64,000 nucleotides of DNA from Streptomyces gelaticus. GTDB lineage: Bacteria > Actinomycetota > Actinomycetes > Streptomycetales > Streptomycetaceae. The position numbers and the translations under genes are program-made. Of this stretch, positions 57,909 to 64,000 are shown piece by piece (within the stretch, counting starts at the first letter, position 1; each line of letters opens with the position of its first letter). Where the stretch lies: assembly GCF_014649535.1 (NCBI RefSeq), contig NZ_BMTF01000011.1, positions 124,001 through 188,000 of the forward strand. Reading direction: 5' to 3'. The notes beneath the pieces were generated by a model. That model saw only the letters and a list, made by a program, of their open reading frames with translations, searched no databases and was not told where the DNA came from.

Positions 57909-59153
57909 TTGCCCAGTCCCTACCGCGCGATATTCGCCGTCCCCGGCACCAAGGGGTTCTCGGCGGCCGGATTCCTCGGCCGGATGCCGCTGTCCATGAT
58001 GGGCATCGGCGTCGTGACCATGATTTCCCAGCTCACCGGCCGCTACGGCCTCGCCGGCGCACTCTCGGCGACGCTCGCGATGTCGGCGGCGGTGATCGGA
58101 CCGCTGATCTCCAGGCTCGTCGACCGGCACGGGCAGCGCCGCGTCCTGCGTCCCGCCACCCTCGTCGCGCTGGTGGCGGTGGCCGGACTCCTGATCTGCG
58201 CGCAGCAGCGGCTGCCCGACTGGACGCTCTTCGTCTTCGCGGCGGGCGCTGGCTGCGTGCCCAGCGTGGGTTCGATGATCCGGGCCCGCTGGGCGGAGAT
58301 CTACCGCGGTTCGCCGCGCGAGCTGCACACCGCGTACTCGTGGGAGTCGATCGTCGACGAGGTGTGCTTCATCTTCGGGCCGATCATCTCGATCGGTCTG
58401 TCCACCGCCTGGTTCCCGGAGGCGGGGCCGCTGCTGGCCGCCGGCTTCCTGCTGGTCGGCGTCCTCTGGCTGACCGCTCAGCGGGCCACCGAGCCGGTTC
58501 CGCACCCGCGCCGGGAGCACACCGGCGGCTCCGCGCTGCGCTCCCGTGGTCTCCAGGTGCTCGTGGTGACCTTCGTGGCCACCGGTGCGATCTTCGGGTC
58601 CATCGACGTGGTGACGGTGGCCTTCGCCGAGGAGCGGGGCCACAAGGCCGCGGCGAGCCTCGTGCTGGCGGTGTACGCGCTGGGGTCCTGCCTGGCCGGA
58701 GCCGTCTTCGGCCTGCTCCGCCTCAGGGGAAAGGCGTCCACCCGGTGGCTGGTGGGCGTGTGCGCGATGGCCGTGAGTATGATCCCCCTCCAACTGGCCG
58801 GGAACCTGCCGTTCCTGGCCGTGGCGCTCTTTGTCGCGGGTCTCGCCATCGCACCGACGATGGTCAGCACCATGGCCCTCGTCGAACAGCACGTACCGCG
58901 CACCGAACTGACCGAGGGCATGACCTGGACCAGCACCGGGCTCGCCGTCGGGGTGGCGCTCGGCTCGTCGGCCGCCGGCTGGGTGGTCGACGCGTCGGGG
59001 GCCGAGGCGGGGTACGCGGTGCCCGTCGTGGCGGGAGCGCTCGCGGCCGCGGTGGCGTTCCTGGGGTATCGCCGGCTCAGCGTGCCGGTTCCGAGGGAAG
59101 GGCTCGCGGAAGATGACCCACACCGACGCACGGACGACGAACGAGTGGCGTAA
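57909..59153 (+). CDS. MFS transporter, 12-TM
   Basis: The protein has 414 residues and about 12 membrane segments. Visible features are GRMPLSMMGIGVVTMISQLT in the first helix and the motif-A-like RLVDRHGQRRVLRP in the second loop. The TTG at 57909, with CGGAG upstream, is the best start (LPSPYRAIFAVPG); the nearest ATG would delete part of the first helix. It overlaps the lactone oxidase gene by 41 bases, suggesting co-translation and a shared substrate such as a sugar acid or lactone. The substrate itself is unknown. Confidence 0.82.
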   Translation: MPSPYRAIFAVPGTKGFSAAGFLGRMPLSMMGIGVVTMISQLTGRYGLAGALSATLAMSAAVIGPLISRLVDRHGQRRVLRPATLVALVAVAGLLICAQQRLPDWTLFVFAAGAGCVPSVGSMIRARWAEIYRGSPRELHTAYSWESIVDEVCFIFGPIISIGLSTAWFPEAGPLLAAGFLLVGVLWLTAQRATEPVPHPRREHTGGSALRSRGLQVLVVTFVATGAIFGSIDVVTVAFAEERGHKAAASLVLAVYALGSCLAGAVFGLLRLRGKASTRWLVGVCAMAVSMIPLQLAGNLPFLAVALFVAGLAIAPTMVSTMALVEQHVPRTELTEGMTWTSTGLAVGVALGSSAAGWVVDASGAEAGYAVPVVAGALAAAVAFLGYRRLSVPVPREGLAEDDPHRRTDDERVA

Positions 59154-60432
59154 CTGGGCGGGGAATGTCACGGCCCGTCCGGTACGGGCCGTGTCCCCCG
59201 CCTCCGTTCCGGAGCTGGCCGAGGTGCTGCGCCGGGCGTCCGAGGACGGCCTGCGGGTGAAGCCGGTCGGCACCGGGCACTCCTTCACCGCGACGGCGGC
59301 CACCGACGGTGTGCTGATCCGCCCGGACCTGCTCACCGGCATCCGGAACATCGACCGCGAGGCGATGACGGTGACCGTCGAGGCCGGCACTCCGCTGAAG
59401 CGGCTGAACGCCGCTCTGGCCCGCGAGGGCCTCTCGCTCACCAATATGGGCGACATCATGGAACAGACGGTCGCGGGCGCCACCTCGACCGGCACCCACG
59501 GCACCGGCCGTGACTCGGCCTCCATATCCGCGCAGATCCGCGCCCTCGAACTGGTCACCGCCGACGGCACGGTGCTGACCTGTTCGGAGAAGGAGAACGC
59601 CGACGTCTTCGCCGTCGCCCGGATCGGGCTCGGGGCGCTGGGTGTCGTCACGGCGATCACCTTCGCCGTGGAGCCCCTCTTCCTGCTGACGGCCCGCGAG
59701 GAGCCGATGACCTTCGACCGGGTCATGAGCGGCTTCGACGAGCTGGTCGCCGAGAACGAGCACTTCGAGTTCTACTGGTTCCCGCACACCGGGAACACCA
59801 ACACCAAGCGCAACAACCGCAGCGCGGGCCCCGCCGCCCCGCCCGGGAAGGTCAGCGGCTGGATCGAGGACGAGCTCCTCTCCAACGGGCTCTTCCAGGT
59901 GGCCTGTTCGCTCGGCCGGGCGGTCCCCGCCACCATTCCGTCGATCGCCAAGCTCTCCAGCCGCGCCCTGTCGGCCCGCACGTACACCGATATCCCGTAC
60001 AAGGTCTACACCAGCCCGCGCCGGGTCCGCTTCGTGGAGATGGAGTACGCGGTGCCGCGCGAGGCCGCCGTGGAGGCGCTGCGCGAGGTGAAGGCGATGG
60101 TCGAGCGTTCGCCGCTGCGGATCAGCTTCCCGGTGGAGGTCCGTACCGCCCCCGCGGACGACATCGCTCTCTCCACGGCCTCGGGCCGCGAGAGCGCGTA
60201 CATCGCCGTCCATCTCTACAAGGGCACGCCCTACCAGGCGTACTTCACGGCGGTCGAGCGCATCATGACCGCTCATGCCGGGCGCCCGCACTGGGGGAAG
60301 GTCAACACCCGCGACGCCGAGTACCTCGCCGGGGTGTACCCGCGGTTCGGCGAGTTCACCGCGGTACGCGACCGGCTGGACCCGGACCGGCTCTTCGGCA
60401 ATGACTACCTGCGCCGGGTGCTGGGCGAGTAG
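59113..60432 (+). CDS. FAD-linked sugar-lactone oxidase (D-arabinono-1,4-lactone/L-gulonolactone oxidase-like)
   Basis: This flavoprotein of 439 residues belongs to the vanillyl-alcohol-oxidase family. The FAD domain includes KPVGTGHSFTATAATDGVLI, whose His is the usual covalent flavin site, and GATSTGTHGTGRD. The C-terminal ALO domain ends with HWGKVNTRDAEYLAGVYPRF and LFGNDYLRRVLGE. These enzymes oxidise aldonolactones or alditols to ascorbate-like products. The substrate cannot be fixed from sequence. The ATG at 59113 lies inside the MFS gene, and transcription probably ends at the hairpin at 60450. Confidence 0.87.
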   Translation: MTHTDARTTNEWRNWAGNVTARPVRAVSPASVPELAEVLRRASEDGLRVKPVGTGHSFTATAATDGVLIRPDLLTGIRNIDREAMTVTVEAGTPLKRLNAALAREGLSLTNMGDIMEQTVAGATSTGTHGTGRDSASISAQIRALELVTADGTVLTCSEKENADVFAVARIGLGALGVVTAITFAVEPLFLLTAREEPMTFDRVMSGFDELVAENEHFEFYWFPHTGNTNTKRNNRSAGPAAPPGKVSGWIEDELLSNGLFQVACSLGRAVPATIPSIAKLSSRALSARTYTDIPYKVYTSPRRVRFVEMEYAVPREAAVEALREVKAMVERSPLRISFPVEVRTAPADDIALSTASGRESAYIAVHLYKGTPYQAYFTAVERIMTAHAGRPHWGKVNTRDAEYLAGVYPRFGEFTAVRDRLDPDRLFGNDYLRRVLGE

Positions 60433-60449
60433 CGCCCTTCGGCCCTGGG

Positions 60450-60480
60450 CGGCTCCGCGCGCCCGGGGCGCGCGGAGCCG
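60450..60480. terminator. Bidirectional terminator with perfect 14-bp arms
   Basis: CGGCTCCGCGCGCC pairs exactly with GGCGCGCGGAGCCG around CGG. It lies between the convergent lactone oxidase and membrane protein genes, one base from the latter's stop. Confidence 0.85.
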
Positions 60481-60481
60481 T

Positions 60482-61513
60482 TCACCGTCCGGTGTCCGTG
60501 CCCGCCGTGGCGTCGCCCTGTGCCGGCGCCTCGCCACCGCCCGCGGGTGCCGTCCCGGCGGAGGCACCGTCGCCAGGGGCCACCGGGGACGGGCTCGTAC
60601 GGTCACCGGTGCCGCCGGACGGTGTGGGGCTGGGCGTCGGATCGGCCGAGGAGCGGTCACCCCCGCCGGAGTCCGGATTCCGGCTCCCGCCGCCCTGCTG
60701 GTCCGTACCGGGCGTCGTGCCGTTCTCCCGCGGTGTCCCCTGACCGGGGTCGGTGCTCGTCGGCGGCGCCGGATCGTCCGACCCGGAACTCCGCTCCCCG
60801 CCGCGCACCACGGAGCCGACGGTCGTGCCCTGACCGCCGCTCAGGCCATTTCCGGAGATCAGCTCGTACGTGGTGATTCCGGCCATCGTGAGGACGAAGA
60901 CCACGGCCGCCCCGAGTACCGACCGCTTCCAGCCGCGGACCCGGGTGCCGTGGGTGGTGGCTTCGGAGAACTCCTCGTGCGGGTCCGGCCGCCCGGTGGT
61001 GAGCAGTTGGGTCGCATCGAGCGGCCGCAGCATCCGCGTACGGTCCGGGTCGTCCGCCGGGTCTCGCGGCGCAGCACCGGCGTCCGCCCTGCGCAGCACG
61101 GTCGTGGCGTCCACGGCAGGCATCACCGTGGTGGCGTCCGCCGCTCCGTCGGGAGGGCCGGAGGGAGACCGGGAGGGCGTGGCGGCCGTCGGCCGACGCG
61201 CCTCCCTCCTCGCCGCACGTGCACCCTTCGTCTCACGCGTATGCACGGTCACCTCGCGGCCCGGGTGCTTCACCTGGACCGTGACCTCGCGGATCTGCTC
61301 CCCCGTGCGCCGGAAGAAGTGCTGGAAGACCGAGCCGCCACAGGTGGCGACGACGCTCATCACTCCGGCGCCGAGGACCGTTCCGTACACACCCAGCTGG
61401 GAGGCCGCCACCGCTGCCGCGACCGCCGCCACGGCACTGCCCGCCACCTGCGGCAGGCTCAGATCTATACGCCTTTCCTTGGGTTCTGTGTCACTTTCCG
61501 GCTTCTGCACCAT
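60482..61513 (-). CDS. Membrane protein with two helices and a disordered Gly/Ser/Thr/Pro-rich tail
   Basis: This 343-residue protein begins with a small-residue-rich membrane region (VAGSAVAAVAAAVAASQLGV, about 20-55). A cytoplasmic, basic middle region follows (RETKGARAARREARR, then ATTVMPAVDATTVLRR and TQLLTTGRPDP). A second helix (SVLGAAVVFVLTMAGITTYE, about 215-235) leads to a disordered outside tail rich in Gly, Ser, Thr and Pro. The TTVM/TTVL/TQLL elements resemble threonine sites phosphorylated by Ser/Thr kinases in other actinobacterial proteins, which is a guess. The ATG at 61513 is preceded by GGGCTGAGA. Function unknown. It is divergent from sepH. Confidence 0.75.
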   Translation of the reverse strand: MVQKPESDTEPKERRIDLSLPQVAGSAVAAVAAAVAASQLGVYGTVLGAGVMSVVATCGGSVFQHFFRRTGEQIREVTVQVKHPGREVTVHTRETKGARAARREARRPTAATPSRSPSGPPDGAADATTVMPAVDATTVLRRADAGAAPRDPADDPDRTRMLRPLDATQLLTTGRPDPHEEFSEATTHGTRVRGWKRSVLGAAVVFVLTMAGITTYELISGNGLSGGQGTTVGSVVRGGERSSGSDDPAPPTSTDPGQGTPRENGTTPGTDQQGGGSRNPDSGGGDRSSADPTPSPTPSGGTGDRTSPSPVAPGDGASAGTAPAGGGEAPAQGDATAGTDTGR

Positions 61514-62010
61514 TCTCAGCCCTTGATTGACATCTCTCCCACCATGCAACAGGAAGGGACATTTGAGCGAAGTGATTAGTTCCGCTTCGGGGGATTCTGT
61601 GAAGGAGGACACGCGGGAAGGGCGCACCACCCTCGTTCGAGTGACCCAACTCCCGCACCTCAGGAGAACTTCGACGGCGCGGCGGTCCACCCAGGTGGCC
61701 CGAATGGAGTACTGTGGCGAGCCCTGGGGCAGGACTCCCATACGGGTGTCCGGGATCTTCGGGAGGGGGCCGAAGGAGGCACTCGATCCGGCGGCGCCAC
61801 GGCATCGCACGGGGGCTGGCTACATGAAGCGACCGGAGGTCACTTTATGTTGCAGAATAGGTCACCGTGTCATACCGGCGATCAAGGGCTCACGCCCGAC
61901 ACGCCGGGCAACACGGCAATGTTGTGGCAGGCTGCACCCGGGCAGGCCACACTCGACTAGCGGAAGCAGCGACGCACGTGACGTCGGCAGGCACCACCCG
62001 GGAGGTCCCC
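61514..62010. promoter_or_regulatory. Divergent region upstream of sepH, 497 bases
   Basis: This holds the promoters of the membrane protein gene and sepH. GC is reduced around 61835-61865 (GGTCACTTTATGTTGCAGAA). GGTCAC occurs twice, 23 bases apart, which might be a regulator half-site pair. No coding frame was accepted: open frames through here lack Streptomyces codon bias. Confidence 0.4.
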
Positions 62011-63078
62011 ATGCCCGAACTGCGTGTCGTGGCCGTCTCCAACGACGGCACACGACTGGTGCTCAAGGCTGCGGACAGCACGGAGTACACGCTTCCCATC
62101 GACGAGCGGCTTCGAGCCGCCGTGCGCAACGACCGCGCACGGCTCGGCCAGATCGAGATCGAGGTGGAGAGCCACCTCCGCCCCCGCGACATCCAGGCGC
62201 GGATACGAGCCGGTGCCTCCGCGGAGGAGGTCGCCCAGTTCGCCGGGATCCCCGTCGACCGTGTCCGCCGCTTCGAGGGCCCTGTGCTCGCGGAGCGCGC
62301 CTTCATGGCGGAGCGGGCCCGGAAGACCCCCGTGCGCCGTCCCGGCGAGAACACCGGCCCCCAGCTCGGCGAGGCGGTGCAGGAGCGGCTGCTGCTGCGC
62401 GGCGCCGACAAGGAGACGGTCCAGTGGGACTCCTGGCGCCGGGACGACGGCACCTGGGAGGTCCTGCTGGTCTACCGGGTCGCGGGCGAGCCGCACTCGG
62501 CGAGCTGGACGTACGACCCGCCCCGCCGGCTGGTCCAGGCCGTGGACGACGAGGCGCGCTCGCTGATCGGCGAGACCGACGACGTCGCCGCGCCCGAGCC
62601 GAGCTTCCCGTTCGTGCCCCGGATCGCCCGCCTGCCGCGCGACCGGCCACTGGACCGCGCCCTGGACCGTCAGATGGAGCGGCCCACGGCCCCGCCGCCC
62701 CCGCCCGAGCCCGAGGAGCACATCGCATCGGTCTCGGCCGGGGAGCGCGATTCGCTGACCAGCTTGCTGGAGGCGGTGCCGAGCTTCCGCGGCGACATGG
62801 TGGTGCCGGAGCGCCCGGCGCCGCCCGAGCCCGCCGCGATCGAGCCCGCCGCCCAGGAACCGGAGGCCGACGAGTCGCCGGCCGCGGCAGCCTCCGCGGG
62901 CGCCGGTTCCGCCTATGCGGACGTGCTGATGCCACGCGCGGTGGCCGGCCATCGCGACCGGCTGACCGGTACGACGGACCGCCAGGCCGAGGCGGACGGC
63001 GTCCGGCCCGGCCGCCGGGCCGCCGTACCGACCTGGGACGAGATCGTCTTCGGTACGCGCCGCAAGAAGCAGGACTGA
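62011..63078 (+). CDS. sepH: Septation protein SepH
   Basis: SepH is an actinobacterial cell-division protein that binds FtsZ and promotes Z-ring assembly. This copy has 355 residues. The conserved N-terminal domain (DUF3071) reads MPELRVVAVSNDGTRLVLKA and contains a helix-turn-helix-like stretch (ASAEEVAQFAGIPVDRVRRF). A long disordered, proline/alanine-rich linker follows, and the C-terminal motif is VPTWDEIVFGTRRKKQD. The ATG at 62011 has GGGAGG eight bases upstream. It is a stand-alone gene ending at a hairpin. Confidence 0.92.
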   Translation: MPELRVVAVSNDGTRLVLKAADSTEYTLPIDERLRAAVRNDRARLGQIEIEVESHLRPRDIQARIRAGASAEEVAQFAGIPVDRVRRFEGPVLAERAFMAERARKTPVRRPGENTGPQLGEAVQERLLLRGADKETVQWDSWRRDDGTWEVLLVYRVAGEPHSASWTYDPPRRLVQAVDDEARSLIGETDDVAAPEPSFPFVPRIARLPRDRPLDRALDRQMERPTAPPPPPEPEEHIASVSAGERDSLTSLLEAVPSFRGDMVVPERPAPPEPAAIEPAAQEPEADESPAAAASAGAGSAYADVLMPRAVAGHRDRLTGTTDRQAEADGVRPGRRAAVPTWDEIVFGTRRKKQD

Positions 63079-63097
63079 GCGGAGCGACCACAGGATG

Positions 63098-63133
63098 ACG
63101 AGGGCCCGTACGTCACTGCGTGCGGGCCCTCGT
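63098..63133. terminator. Bidirectional terminator after sepH
   Basis: ACGAGGGCCCGTAC pairs with GTGCGGGCCCTCGT (one G-T pair) around an 8-base loop, between the convergent sepH and sulfurtransferase genes. Confidence 0.8.
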
Positions 63134-63211
63134 GTCGTGCGCGTCCGCCGTGCCCGGCGTTTACGGGGCCGGGTACGGCGGCCCCGGTCCGTGCGGCCGG
63201 CGCGTGTCCCG

Positions 63212-64000
63212 TTACTGCGGCTCGGGCCCCTTGGCGACCGGGCGGGACTCGTCGGCGGACCACTCGGACCAGGAGCCCGCGTACAGCGCCGCGGGGATGC
63301 CCGCGACGGCCAGGGCCAGCACTTCATGGGCGCCGGAGACCCCGGAGCCGCAGTAGACGCCGGTCTCCCCCGCCCGGTCGGCGCCGAGCTCCTTGAAGCG
63401 CACCGCCAGCGCCCGAGCGGACAGGAACCGGCCGTCGTCCCCCGTGTTCTCGGAGGTCGGAGCCGAGACGGCGCCCGGGATGTGGCCGCCCACCCGGTCG
63501 ATCGGCTCCACATCGCCCCGGTAGCGCTCGGCGGCCCGCGCGTCGAGCAGCAGTCCCGAGCGGGCCAGCGCCGCCGCCCCGTCCGCGTCCAGCAGCGGCA
63601 GCGCACCGGGCTCGGGCCGGAAATCGCCCTCGGCCGGGGCCGGGATCTCTTGCTGGAGCTCCCCCGGCCAGGTGGCGAGGCCGCCGTCCAGGACCCGGAC
63701 GTCCGGGTGCCCCGTCCAGCGCAGCAGCCACCAGGCGCGTGCCGCCGCCCAGCCCTGGCCGCCGTCGTACACGACCACCGGGGTGTCCCGGGAGACACCG
63801 GCCCGGCGCATCACCGCCCCGAATTCCTCCGGATCGGGCAGTGGATGACGGCCGCCGCGGCCTGCCGGACCGGCGAGTTCCGCGTCCAGATCGACAAAGA
63901 CCGCACCGGGAATGTGCCCGGCCTCGTAGTCGGGTCGCCCGTGCGGGCCACCCAGTTGCCAACGTACGTCGAGGAGCACCGGCGGACGTGGCCCCGCCGA
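63212..64000 (-). CDS. Rhodanese-type sulfurtransferase (5' end outside window)
   Basis: This is a tandem-rhodanese sulfurtransferase of the thiosulfate/3-mercaptopyruvate type. The frame is open to the right edge (residues PRPPVLLDVRWQLGGP precede the first in-window start candidate, the GTG at 63979), so the true start lies beyond the window. The first domain contains RPDYEAGHIPGAVFVDLDAE. The second carries the catalytic cysteine in VYCGSGVSGAHEVLAL. It probably works in sulfur or cyanide metabolism or thiol repair. It is convergent with sepH. Confidence 0.87.
   Translation of the reverse strand, partial: SAGPRPPVLLDVRWQLGGPHGRPDYEAGHIPGAVFVDLDAELAGPAGRGGRHPLPDPEEFGAVMRRAGVSRDTPVVVYDGGQGWAAARAWWLLRWTGHPDVRVLDGGLATWPGELQQEIPAPAEGDFRPEPGALPLLDADGAAALARSGLLLDARAAERYRGDVEPIDRVGGHIPGAVSAPTSENTGDDGRFLSARALAVRFKELGADRAGETGVYCGSGVSGAHEVLALAVAGIPAALYAGSWSEWSADESRPVAKGPEPQ

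Noticed and set aside
61527..62010. Open frames running from the sepH leader into sepH
   Set aside because: The leader part shows no Streptomyces codon bias, and SepH begins at the conserved MPELRVVAVS with a strong ribosome binding site at 62011.

Overview
The window looks like a piece of a Streptomyces chromosome. GC content and third-position GC are very high throughout, and marker genes such as sepH, cutRS-type regulators, DUF3159/DUF3710/DUF4193 genes and an actinobacterial-type ferrochelatase sit in actinobacterial order. No rRNA, tRNA or CRISPR array was seen. It divides into an accessory left part (about 1-28.6 kb) and a conserved right part (about 28.7-64 kb).

Accessory part. A trypsin-nSTAND1 NTPase runs off the left edge. 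Next comes a GntR-controlled operon: lipoprotein, two permeases, ATPase, HAD phosphatase and a phospholipase C-like phosphoesterase with no signal peptide. It looks like a system that imports a phosphorus-containing organic compound and degrades it inside the cell. A SWIM zinc-finger protein, a small ankyrin protein and a small secreted protein follow. A WYL-type repressor is divergent from a 14-TM drug efflux pump across a perfect 15-bp-arm palindrome. A four-gene Wadjet type II anti-plasmid operon (jetABCD, minus strand, 15.3-23.5 kb) comes next, with gene debris on both sides: a PIN-toxin-like fragment and a truncated GNAT gene. Then there are an unknown Zn-ribbon/coiled-coil gene, an intact IS5-family transposase, the tail of a broken WD40 gene, and an intact WD40 gene with six near-identical 135-bp repeats.

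Conserved part. It starts with a TRAM-domain RNA methyltransferase and a KimA-like APC permease, followed after an acdS/gntR insertion by the ceoB/ceoC pair (RCK/TrkA type), DUF3159 and an OB-fold gene. kdpE and kdpD follow, then an ABC ATPase and two secreted zinc aminopeptidases, and then kdpFABC with an extra 27-codon gene at its head. Potassium is therefore a theme of 30-49 kb: a KimA-like importer, two RCK proteins, the Kdp pump and its two-component regulator. The last third holds DUF3710, dut, a PaaI-type thioesterase, DUF3093, DUF4193, cutRS, inositol monophosphatase, ferrochelatase, an MFS transporter overlapping a sugar-lactone oxidase, a membrane protein, the septation gene sepH and a rhodanese-type sulfurtransferase that runs off the right edge. 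Convergent or unrelated genes in this part are often separated by strong GC-rich hairpins.

All calls come from reading the sequence and recalled family knowledge. No database search was run.
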